Assembly (NCBI GenBank): GCA_964628195.1
Contig: CAZVPF010000089.1
Coordinates: 1 to 5,320, forward strand
Origin: CAZVPF01 sp964628195
GTDB taxonomy: Bacteria > Planctomycetota > Phycisphaerae > Sedimentisphaerales > Anaerohalosphaeraceae
Direction of reading: 5' to 3'
DNA: 5,320 nucleotides
Under the pieces are notes generated by a model. It saw only the letters and a program-made list of their open reading frames with translations. It ran no database searches and was not told the DNA's origin. Positions 1-5,320 of this stretch are shown here, in pieces (the stretch's first letter is position 1; each line of letters begins with the position of its first letter). A program made the position numbers and the translations under genes.

Positions 1-124
1 CAACAACCGCACAGGCAGCCGCCGTCCGGACGGCAAAATCAACCTCATTAGTAAAAACAAAACAAAAGGAAACAACGAATAGAAAACAAGCAATACCGAA
101 AGACAAAAACATGACATAGCTCAT
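1..124 (-). CDS. Putative membrane protein, N-terminal fragment (runs off left edge)
   Basis: This minus-strand frame stays open from an ATG at 124 to the window edge, about 41 codons. A second in-frame ATG lies at 112. The predicted protein opens with a hydrophobic stretch (MFLSFGIACFLFVVSFCFVF from the second Met), then a short polar link (TNEVD), then the start of another hydrophobic stretch (FAVRTAAACAVV). This looks like one membrane helix or an uncleaved signal followed by a second helix. A G-rich Shine-Dalgarno (AGGGGGG, 125-131) lies just upstream; it is very close to the ATG at 124 and 12 nt from the ATG at 112. A competing frame starting at ATG 117 is also open and sits 7-8 nt from the same G-run, but its product is hydrophobic with scattered arginines and looks less natural. 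The gene follows bioF on the same strand after 113 nt. I do not recognise the family and assign no function. Confidence 0.45.
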   Translation of the reverse strand, partial: MSYVMFLSFGIACFLFVVSFCFVFTNEVDFAVRTAAACAVV

Positions 125-135
125 ACCCCCCTGCG

Positions 136-180
136 GTAAAAATCTGTATGCTGGCGTAAAAATATTTCGTTCATTTTTAC
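136..180. repeat. Three copies of octamer GTAAAAAT (two direct, one inverted)
   Basis: GTAAAAAT occurs at 136-143 and 156-163, exactly 20 bp apart, and its exact inverse ATTTTTAC occurs at 173-180. The second and third copies form an 8-bp inverted repeat around a 9-nt loop. The cluster lies just upstream of the Shine-Dalgarno of the left-edge minus-strand gene. It could be an operator with sites on one face of the helix, or a leader-RNA hairpin. The repeats are directly visible; the regulatory role is inference. Confidence 0.4.
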
Positions 181-188
181 CCATGCTG

Positions 189-213
189 ATATGAAAGCAT
201 AGACATTCTATGC
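189..213 (-). terminator. Small hairpin downstream of bioF, weak terminator candidate
   Basis: Positions 197-213 are a perfect inverted repeat: GCATAGA, a 3-nt loop, then TCTATGC. Read on the minus strand it lies 25 nt after the bioF stop and is followed by TTTCATAT. The stem is only 7 bp and mostly A-T, and the T-tract is broken. It may therefore be a weak terminator, a processing site, or a protein-binding palindrome. Confidence 0.3.
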
Positions 214-237
214 CTGAAAGCTGCTTGCTCTTTCCTG

Positions 238-1395
238 TTATGAACAGATACAGTCTGCGAATGATTCTATCTGCTTTTTTGTATGCGCAGACTGCAGCGA
301 TATTCTCAGACGGGCGGTGTTTTTTGGTACTGTCGGCGGGCGGATGGCAGAGACAAAGAAGCCGCTTTCATAAAGTTTTTTTGAGACTTCCATAGCTTTT
401 TCGCTGGTGCCTAAAATCAGGGGGATTATGTGTGTTTTCGAGCCGGCGGTGTTATGGCCGGCTTCGCTGAGCAGGTTTCGCATTAGTTTCGCGTTTTGTT
501 CGAGTGCGTCTCTGCGCCGGGGCTGGGTTTTTACGATTTCCAGTGCGGCGAGGATCGCTTCGCACAGTACGGGCGAGGGCGCGGTTGTGTAGATAAACGG
601 GCGGGCGGTGTTTATCAGCAGGTCGATAAGGTTTTGGGGCCCTGCTATTACGGCGCCGTTTGCGGCGAAGGCTTTTCCAAGTGGGGCGACGATGATATCG
701 ACCTGGTCGGTTAGGCCGGTCAGCTCGGCAAGCCCCCTGCCGGATTGCCCGAGGCAGCCGATGCAGTGGGCCTGGTCGAGGATGAGAATCGCGCCGTGTT
801 TGTTCTTTATGTCGACGAGCATTTGCAGATCAGCGGTGCGGCCCGACATCGAGAAGACGGACTCTGTGACGATGAACCTGCGTTTGGCGGTTGAGCGGGC
901 GAGCAGTTTTTCGAGGCGGTTGGGCTGGTCGTGGCGGTAGGTGCGAAACTTCGCCGGTGAGGCCTTTACGGCGTCGATTATCGAGGCGTGGTCGAGTTTG
1001 TCGATAAGGACCAGGTCCTCCGGGCCGGGCAGAGCGGTGAGCAGGGCCTGGTTGGCGGTCCAGCCGGACGGCAGGAGCAAGGCGGCGGGCTTTTGGAGGA
1101 AATCGGCGAATGCTGACTCTACGGCGAGGTGCGGGGCCATTGTGCCCGAGATTAGCCTTGAGGCGGCCGAGCCGAAGCCGTATTTTTCGACTGCGGCGGT
1201 GACGGCGGATTTTATCGCCGGGTCCGCGGCGAGGGAAAGGTAGTTATTCGAGCAGAAAAGGATTTTTTGTGGGCAATTTGGGTCGTTTGTGGTGATAACC
1301 GGGCCCTGGGCCGAGAGGACGGGGGTTAGGGTTCGGCGGAGGTTTTGGGCGGCCAGTGAGTCGAGCGTTTTGGTCAGGTAGTCGAATTTATCCAT
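238..1395 (-). CDS. bioF: 8-amino-7-oxononanoate synthase-type alpha-oxoamine synthase (BioF family)
   Basis: This is a cytosolic PLP enzyme of 385 residues, the normal length for BioF. BioF condenses a pimeloyl thioester with L-alanine, releasing CO2, to make 8-amino-7-oxononanoate for biotin. Family landmarks occur in order: SNNYLSLA (49-56), GFGSAASRLISGT (73-85), LPSGWTANQ (108-116), DKLDHAS with His136 that stacks on PLP (132-138), TESVFSMSG (177-185), DQAH with Asp207 and His210 contacting the cofactor ring (207-210), PLGKAFA with the Schiff-base Lys241 (238-244), and RLRISL near the C-terminus (362-367). The expected catalytic residues are all present. The start ATG at 1395 gives the family's usual N-terminus, but no good Shine-Dalgarno precedes it. 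The DQAHCIG segment departs from the usual D(E/D)AHGxG. No other biotin gene is visible, so a sister activity (another acyl-CoA or amino acid partner, as in 2-amino-3-ketobutyrate ligase relatives) cannot be excluded. The family call is firm; the exact substrate is inferred. Confidence 0.88.
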   Translation of the reverse strand: MDKFDYLTKTLDSLAAQNLRRTLTPVLSAQGPVITTNDPNCPQKILFCSNNYLSLAADPAIKSAVTAAVEKYGFGSAASRLISGTMAPHLAVESAFADFLQKPAALLLPSGWTANQALLTALPGPEDLVLIDKLDHASIIDAVKASPAKFRTYRHDQPNRLEKLLARSTAKRRFIVTESVFSMSGRTADLQMLVDIKNKHGAILILDQAHCIGCLGQSGRGLAELTGLTDQVDIIVAPLGKAFAANGAVIAGPQNLIDLLINTARPFIYTTAPSPVLCEAILAALEIVKTQPRRRDALEQNAKLMRNLLSEAGHNTAGSKTHIIPLILGTSEKAMEVSKKLYESGFFVSAIRPPTVPKNTARLRISLQSAHTKKQIESFADCICS

Positions 1396-1483
1396 ATTAG
1401 GGCATTTTCTGATTGAACACAGGGCGTATTTGCCCGATATTATAGGTGTTCCGTTGGTATTATAAAGAATTTTAGGCGATATT
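1396..1483. promoter_or_regulatory. Divergent bioF / rhomboid promoter region
   Basis: These 88 bp separate two divergent start codons and must hold both promoters unless the genes are read from further away. On the minus strand two perfect TATAAT hexamers occur, at 1464-1459 and 1444-1439, 20 bp apart; the nearer lies about 44 nt before the bioF ATG. Neither has a convincing -35 box. On the plus strand TATTAT (1438-1443) has TTGAAC (1413-1418) at a long 19-bp spacing, a weak candidate for the rhomboid gene. A 9-bp direct repeat, CGATATTAT, occurs at 1435-1443 and 1477-1485, the second overlapping the rhomboid start codon. Confidence 0.45.
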
Positions 1484-2317
1484 ATGGGAATTTACGACAG
1501 GAATTATACTCAGGAGCACCGCGGGCCGGAAGTGCGGTTCGTTTTGCCGCCGCTGACGCCGGTTGTTAAGTGGCTTTTGATCATTAACGCGGCTGTTTTT
1601 GTGCCTTTTGCGCTTATCGGGCCGATTGCGGAGTTTTTTGTAGAGTGGTTTTCGGTGTATCCGAAGAACCTGGCGTATGCGCTGCAGGCGTGGCGGCTGG
1701 TCAGTTACCAGTTTCTGCACGCTGGGTTTTTCCATATCTTTTTCAATATGCTGATACTGTTCTTTTTCGGGCCTATGCTGGAGCGGATGTGGGGCAGTAA
1801 GCGGTTTTGCGTTTTTTATCTTGTTTGCGGGGCGATGGGCGGAATCGTTTACCCGCTGCTGGTGGGTTTCGGGATGCTGGCGGCTGGGCCGATGGTGGGA
1901 GCGTCGGGCGCGATATACGGGATGATGGCTGCGTGCGCGATAATGTTCCCGGCGATGCGGGTTTATGTTTTCGGGATTTTTCCGCTTCCTTTGGGTGTGC
2001 TGGCAATAATAATGTTTTTCGTGAGCTTTTTGAATTTGATGGGCGGGCCCAATGCCGGCGGCGAGGCGGCACACCTTGCGGGGATGATAAGCGGTGCAGT
2101 TTACGTGCTTTACCGGCCTGTGCTGGGCAGGTATAAGGTGAAAAGCTCGACGGGGAAGTGGCAGAAGAAGCAGCAGCAGGTTAAGGATTTTCAGGGCGAA
2201 GTTGACCGGATACTTGACAAGGTCAGCCGGGAGGGTATCCAGAGCCTTTCGCGGAAGGAAAAGAGCATCCTGAAAGAAGCGACACGCAGGGAGCAGCAGG
2301 AAAACCAGCGCAGTTAG
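1484..2317 (+). CDS. Rhomboid family intramembrane serine protease
   Basis: This 277-residue inner-membrane protease has the rhomboid fold. Rhomboids cleave single-pass membrane proteins within or near the bilayer using a Ser-His dyad. Visible here are the first membrane segment (about 28-47), the WR motif (Trp70-Arg71), HxxxN in the second helix (His84, Asn88) that matches the oxyanion pair of GlpG, the catalytic GASG with Ser141, and the catalytic AAHLAG with His197 in the last core helix. All catalytic residues are intact. After the core (about residue 212) comes a charged soluble tail. Its segment at 241-266 (DRILDKVSREGIQSLSRKEK and following) resembles the short C-terminal module of many Bacteroidetes and planctomycete rhomboids (DUF6576-like, from memory). 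The ATG at 1484 follows AGG at 7 nt, a weak ribosome site. The gene is divergent from bioF and convergent with the repeat protein, so it looks monocistronic. Its substrate is unknown. Confidence 0.93.
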   Translation: MGIYDRNYTQEHRGPEVRFVLPPLTPVVKWLLIINAAVFVPFALIGPIAEFFVEWFSVYPKNLAYALQAWRLVSYQFLHAGFFHIFFNMLILFFFGPMLERMWGSKRFCVFYLVCGAMGGIVYPLLVGFGMLAAGPMVGASGAIYGMMAACAIMFPAMRVYVFGIFPLPLGVLAIIMFFVSFLNLMGGPNAGGEAAHLAGMISGAVYVLYRPVLGRYKVKSSTGKWQKKQQQVKDFQGEVDRILDKVSREGIQSLSRKEKSILKEATRREQQENQRS

Positions 2318-2329
2318 CGGGGTACAGAC

Positions 2330-2354
2330 AAATGCCGGGCCCCGCGGTATTTAT
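2330..2354 (+). terminator. Candidate terminator after the rhomboid gene
   Basis: Thirteen nucleotides after the rhomboid stop, AAATGCCG (2330-2337) pairs with CGGTATTT (2345-2352) around a 7-nt loop: an 8-bp stem with one G-T pair, with the short T-run lying in the 3' arm. A competing GC-only stem pairs GCGGGG (2317-2322) with CCCCGC (2340-2345). There is no long T-tract. On the minus strand the stem contains a C-A mismatch, so it would serve the convergent gene less well. I see no better terminator in the 100-bp convergent gap. Confidence 0.35.
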
Positions 2355-2417
2355 GCGTTCGGGTTCGAGACGCAGCACATTCAAGCCACATTATTTTTCC
2401 CGGCGGGGGTCAGGGCT

Positions 2418-4571
2418 TTAGTTTAGCCACAGGGCTTCCATCAGCCACATTTCAGCAATGCTGCTCAGGCCGGTCAGGTCGTAGCCGGGCTCTGTAAGCC
2501 ACATTTGACCGAGGGCCTGTAGGTCGCCTGCGGAAACGCTGCCGCTGCCGTCCAGGTCGCAGTATTCTATCACGGTTGACGGTCCGAGAGCGATAGTCGG
2601 CACCGTTGTCAGCGCCGAGTCTGATACGGACACACCGGAAGCGAAACTGGTGGAGTATCGCGGGTGCATTGCGTAAACGTCATAATTTCCCGCCGATGGT
2701 GCGACGTTGAATATTTCATAATAGCCGGAGCAGTCGGTGCCGGTGAATGCTTTCATTCGGCCGTTTGAGTCGAATATGCCGATCATTGCTCCGCTTACCG
2801 GGTCGCCGTTTTGGTTTTGTATATAACCTTCTACGGTGCCGCCGGCGCTGGGGTACGTGAGCGAAACGCCTGTGCTGCCCGGCGATACGCCGTATACTGT
2901 GTCTCGAATGCTGATTATGTCATCTTCATATTCATCCGTTGAGAAGGCGACGAGGTAGATGTCGTAGTTGGCCGATGGGTCGAGGCTTTCAATAGTGAAA
3001 GCACCCGGTGCGGGTAAAAACGCGCTGGACGCGGGAGAGAGCGTGTAAACGCTATCAGGGTCGAAAGGTGTGTCTTCGGGGAAGGCAACGGCCAGCAAAG
3101 CCATATTATACGGCGCTGAGGATGGGTTCTGAACGGTTCCGCTGATCGCCAGGCCTGTGGAACTGTCGTATGCGGTGATGTCCGGAACGTTGACAACCGT
3201 ATCTTCGGGGTTTATCGTTATATAGGCCGGTATACATGTAAGCCCGTCGTCGGTGTCTATTTTTACCGAGTATTCGCCGGGTACGGCAAGGAAGGAATAA
3301 TTGCCGTCGGTGTCGGTTTCCGGCCAGCCCTCGGCGTATTTGCCGTCGAACTCAATATCGTAAAAAGGTATGCCGGAGCCGGAAGCGTCCAGAAGCCTGC
3401 CCTGCACGGTTATGCCCTCGACAAGAGCGATGTATTTTCCGGACATGTTCTGGCCTTGACTCAGGCAGACTTTGTTGGCAGGCCATGTCAGGTATGGTGC
3501 GTAGGTGTGCGAGGGATCGTATATTTCGATATCCGCGAAACCTTCGGGCAGATTTGTCAGCTTGAAAAAGCCGTTCGGTTCTGTGCTGTAAGAACTCCAG
3601 TATTCATACTTATCATTCCAGTATTCCACATTAACATTTGAGAGGGGCAGGCCTGAGTCGGCATCAATTACCCGGCCGGTGATCGAAGCAGCCTGGAGAA
3701 GAGCAAAATCCAGAACGGTATTGCTGTCAAGATAAAATTCGGTTCCCCTGCCTGCGTAAGGGCTTGGATCCCAGACGATCGCGCTTACATGCACATCGCC
3801 TTCAAACAGATTGTCGATAGAGTAATAGCCGTCTGGGTCGGTATAAGTATCAACTGAATAGTCAAAATCCTGGTAGTAAACATTTACGCAAATACCCGCA
3901 AGGCCCTGGGCGGTGCTGTTTGAAGTGACCCTGCCTGTTAAGGTCAAACCGCCTGATTCGAGCAGCAGGTCTCCTGTGTCATAATCGCCCGTTAAGTAAA
4001 TATTCGGAATAACCTTAATCCGGTAGTTTGTGCCGTCCGCGGGATCAAGTATAATCTTATAAAACAAGTCCGGAGCCAAAGACGAAATTTGGAATGTTCC
4101 GTCGGGGCCGGTTTCATAACTTCCGCCGTACCACCAGTTATGCGACCAGCAATTCACCATAACATCGCTTACCGGCTGACCGAATTGGTCCACCACTCTG
4201 CCTGAAACGGAAATTTGGCTGACAAGGTCAAAGTCAATGCCCGTAAGTGCTGTGCCCTGATCAATATACAATCTCTGGGAGCCTTCCCATGTGTTTTGAT
4301 GGTCGTAGTACTGGTCGATATAACCGCCGTTCCATGAGCCGTAGGCGGCAATAGTATAATAACCTTCGGTGATCCCCTGAATTACATAAGAACCGTCCGA
4401 AAGGGTATACGCCTGGAAATAATTGCCGCTGTTTTCGTCATAAGCTTCCACGTATACATCCTGGAGGGGCAGGCCCTGGTCATCATATACATGACCGGAA
4501 ACGCTTCCTGCATAAGCAGACGTAAACAAAGACAACACAACAGCAGCTAAAATAACAGGGTACAGTTTCAT
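2418..4571 (-). CDS. Secreted multi-repeat protein: carboxypeptidase-regulatory-like domains plus dockerin-like C-terminus
   Basis: This is a 717-residue exported protein of unknown specific function. The chosen start is the ATG at 4571, because it gives a clean signal peptide (MKLYPVILAAVVLSLFTSAYA, cleavage expected after the AYA at 19-21) and has AAAGG 8 nt upstream. The frame is open to an ATG at 4652, but that would bury the signal peptide. The mature part is about seven beta-sandwich repeats of the CarboxypepD_reg type. Each begins with a (S/T)GxV-like strand and has a DG.(Y/F) turn; they start near 22, 120, 209, 295, 387, 474 and 578, the sixth being the most divergent. The end carries an EF-hand/dockerin-like loop (DLDGSGSVSAGD, 672-683, with Asp or Ser at 1, 3, 5, 7 and 12) followed by a degenerate second copy. 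The protein is strongly acidic, roughly 90 Asp/Glu against 20 Lys/Arg by hand count. No catalytic domain is visible. A structural or adhesive role at the cell surface, or docking to a partner, is inference. Confidence 0.88.
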   Translation of the reverse strand: MKLYPVILAAVVLSLFTSAYAGSVSGHVYDDQGLPLQDVYVEAYDENSGNYFQAYTLSDGSYVIQGITEGYYTIAAYGSWNGGYIDQYYDHQNTWEGSQRLYIDQGTALTGIDFDLVSQISVSGRVVDQFGQPVSDVMVNCWSHNWWYGGSYETGPDGTFQISSLAPDLFYKIILDPADGTNYRIKVIPNIYLTGDYDTGDLLLESGGLTLTGRVTSNSTAQGLAGICVNVYYQDFDYSVDTYTDPDGYYSIDNLFEGDVHVSAIVWDPSPYAGRGTEFYLDSNTVLDFALLQAASITGRVIDADSGLPLSNVNVEYWNDKYEYWSSYSTEPNGFFKLTNLPEGFADIEIYDPSHTYAPYLTWPANKVCLSQGQNMSGKYIALVEGITVQGRLLDASGSGIPFYDIEFDGKYAEGWPETDTDGNYSFLAVPGEYSVKIDTDDGLTCIPAYITINPEDTVVNVPDITAYDSSTGLAISGTVQNPSSAPYNMALLAVAFPEDTPFDPDSVYTLSPASSAFLPAPGAFTIESLDPSANYDIYLVAFSTDEYEDDIISIRDTVYGVSPGSTGVSLTYPSAGGTVEGYIQNQNGDPVSGAMIGIFDSNGRMKAFTGTDCSGYYEIFNVAPSAGNYDVYAMHPRYSTSFASGVSVSDSALTTVPTIALGPSTVIEYCDLDGSGSVSAGDLQALGQMWLTEPGYDLTGLSSIAEMWLMEALWLN

Positions 4572-4579
4572 TTTCACAA

Positions 4580-4586
4580 CCTTTCC
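4580..4586 (-). promoter_or_regulatory. Ribosome binding site that decides the repeat-protein start
   Basis: On the minus strand GGAAAGG ends 8 nt before the ATG at 4571. The upstream in-frame ATG at 4652 has no such site and would lie at or before the predicted transcription start. This site therefore supports the shorter, signal-peptide-bearing product. Confidence 0.7.
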
Positions 4587-4618
4587 ATGAATACAACCTT
4601 TTGCGATTAGAACTCGTG

Positions 4619-4647
4619 CCCCCCCCGGTACCTGCTTGGAAGTACCG
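4619..4647 (-). other. 5' leader hairpin followed by a run of eight G
   Basis: On the transcribed strand CGGTAC (4647-4642) pairs with GTACCG (4631-4626). A T-G and a T-A pair extend this to about 8 bp around a 6-nt loop. The 3' arm runs straight into eight consecutive G (C on the plus strand, 4619-4626). The element lies between the predicted promoter and the ribosome site, so it should be in the untranslated leader of the repeat-protein mRNA. It matches no riboswitch that I recognise. Confidence 0.5.
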
Positions 4648-4657
4648 AACACCTGAT

Positions 4658-4686
4658 AATATAAATAAAATCAGACAATTTGGCAA
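4658..4686 (-). promoter_or_regulatory. Sigma-70-like promoter of the repeat-protein gene
   Basis: On the minus strand TTGCCA (4686-4681, 5/6 to consensus) and TATATT (4663-4658, 5/6) are separated by exactly 17 bp. The DNA upstream (about 4690-4732) is AT-rich, like an UP element. Transcription would start near 4650, leaving a leader of about 80 nt. A second TATAAT at 4694-4689 has only a poor -35 (TTGCTT, 19-bp spacing). The promoter lies after the rRNA terminator, so the gene is likely independent of rRNA transcription. Confidence 0.6.
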
Positions 4687-4732
4687 TGATTATATCGGCA
4701 GAAATGTTAAATTAAGCAAAATTATTTCAGCG

Positions 4733-4770
4733 CAAAAGGAAAGGGCCGGTTGAATTAACAACCGACCCTT
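4733..4770 (-). terminator. Intrinsic terminator of the 23S-5S transcript
   Basis: On the minus strand AAGGGTCGGTTG (4770-4759) pairs with CAACCGGCCCTT (4752-4741) as a 12-bp stem with one T-G pair and a 6-nt loop (TTAATT). It is followed by TCCTTTT. The structure begins 6 nt beyond the end of 5S rRNA, the expected place for the end of a ribosomal RNA operon. Confidence 0.9.
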
Positions 4771-4775
4771 ATTAG

Positions 4776-4883
4776 ACCTGGCAATCACCTACTCTCGCCC
4801 GCAAAGACTACCATCGGCCGGTCGGGCTTAGCTTCTGAGTTCGGGATGGGATCAGGCGTTTCCCCGACCGTAAGGTTACCAGG
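4776..4883 (-). rRNA. rrf: 5S ribosomal RNA
   Basis: The minus strand reads as a complete 5S rRNA of about 108 nt. The ends pair (CCTGG at 4883-4879 with CCAGG at 4781-4777). The diagnostic segment CCCATCCCGAACTCAGAAGC lies at 4850-4831, within the conserved block 4824-4850, and the usual GGCGAGAGTAGGTGATTGCCAGG-like 3' region is present. It follows 23S on the same strand and is closed by a strong terminator. The exact end nucleotides are uncertain by one or two. Confidence 0.96.
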
Positions 4884-5000
4884 AAACTCGTTACACGCCT
4901 CCATTGAGGCGGAAGTATTTACTTTAATAAAGAAAAATAGTGGAAACGATGTTGCTCATTTGTAAGACAAACCAATTGCGAAACTCAACCCATGATAGAT
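4884..5000 (-). other. 23S-5S internal transcribed spacer
   Basis: About 117 nt separate the two rRNAs and contain no tRNA. On the minus strand CGCCTC (4911-4906), a 4-nt loop, and GAGGCG (4901-4896) form a perfect 6-bp hairpin shortly before the 5S. At the other end CTTGACCAT (5009-5001) can pair with ATGGGTTGAG (4993-4984) with one bulge, straddling the mature 23S end. Both could be processing structures, which is inference. The middle is AT-rich and featureless. Confidence 0.75.

Positions 5001-5320
<320 letters not shown>

Noticed and set aside
608..1243. Plus-strand open frames over the bioF gene
   Set aside because: They are rich in Arg, Ser and Trp, lack motifs, and lie opposite a complete, motif-bearing enzyme gene.
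1472..2074. Long minus-strand open frame opposite the rhomboid gene
   Set aside because: Its product is low-complexity, rich in His, Arg, Gln and Pro, with no recognisable domain. The plus strand carries an intact rhomboid with all catalytic residues, so this is an antisense shadow.
2340..2417. Terminator for the repeat protein in the convergent gap
   Set aside because: The minus-strand sequence after the stop (CCCGCCGGGAAAAATAA) has only a 3-bp stem and an A-run rather than a T-run, so no supported terminator is called there.
4572..4652. Upstream start (ATG at 4652) for the repeat protein, giving 744 residues
   Set aside because: It would put 27 polar residues before a perfect signal peptide, would read through the leader hairpin and G-run, and has no ribosome site. 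The ATG at 4571 has a good site.
4483..4686. Small minus-strand open frame across the leader of the repeat protein
   Set aside because: It overlaps the promoter and the start of the repeat protein in another frame and has no ribosome site or recognisable motif.
4884..5000. tRNA gene or CRISPR-like repeats in the 23S-5S spacer
   Set aside because: No cloverleaf or T-loop GGTTCRA pattern and no regularly spaced repeats are seen; only short hairpins are present.

Overview
The window is ordinary chromosomal DNA, most likely from a marine or sediment planctomycete of the Phycisphaerae type. The main clue is the large secreted protein on the right: it has strings of carboxypeptidase-regulatory-like beta-sandwich repeats and a C-terminal dockerin/EF-hand-like tail (DLDGSGSVSAGD ... 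MWL). That tail style is very common in Phycisphaerae. The rhomboid protease and oxoamine synthase fit this but do not prove it. The taxonomic call is inference; the partial 23S rRNA would settle it.

Layout, left to right. Positions 1-124 hold the start of a minus-strand membrane protein that runs off the left edge. Its upstream DNA (125-237) has a G-rich Shine-Dalgarno, three copies of an octamer GTAAAAAT/ATTTTTAC, and a small perfect hairpin. Positions 238-1395 (minus) encode a complete PLP-dependent alpha-oxoamine synthase of the BioF type. An 88-bp divergent region (1396-1483) with two TATAAT boxes facing bioF separates it from a plus-strand rhomboid serine protease (1484-2317) with intact catalytic residues and a cytosolic C-terminal tail. 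A 100-bp convergent gap follows.

Positions 2418-4571 (minus) encode a 717-residue exported, strongly acidic, multi-repeat protein with a dockerin-like tail. It has its own good promoter (TTGCCA-17-TATATT) and a clear ribosome site. Its leader carries a hairpin and a run of eight G on the transcribed strand. Beyond it, on the same strand, lie a strong intrinsic terminator (4733-4770), a 5S rRNA (about 4776-4883), a spacer, and the 3' end of a 23S rRNA (about 5001-5320) that runs off the right edge.

The genes do not form one pathway. The 23S-5S genes end at the terminator, and the secreted protein is then transcribed separately. The rhomboid and the oxoamine synthase are single genes facing away from each other. 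I see no mobile element, CRISPR array, tRNA, or defence or secondary-metabolite cassette. The points most worth a second look are the degenerate second EF-hand and homopolymer leader of the secreted protein, the octamer cluster before the left-edge gene, and the lone bioF with an atypical motif.
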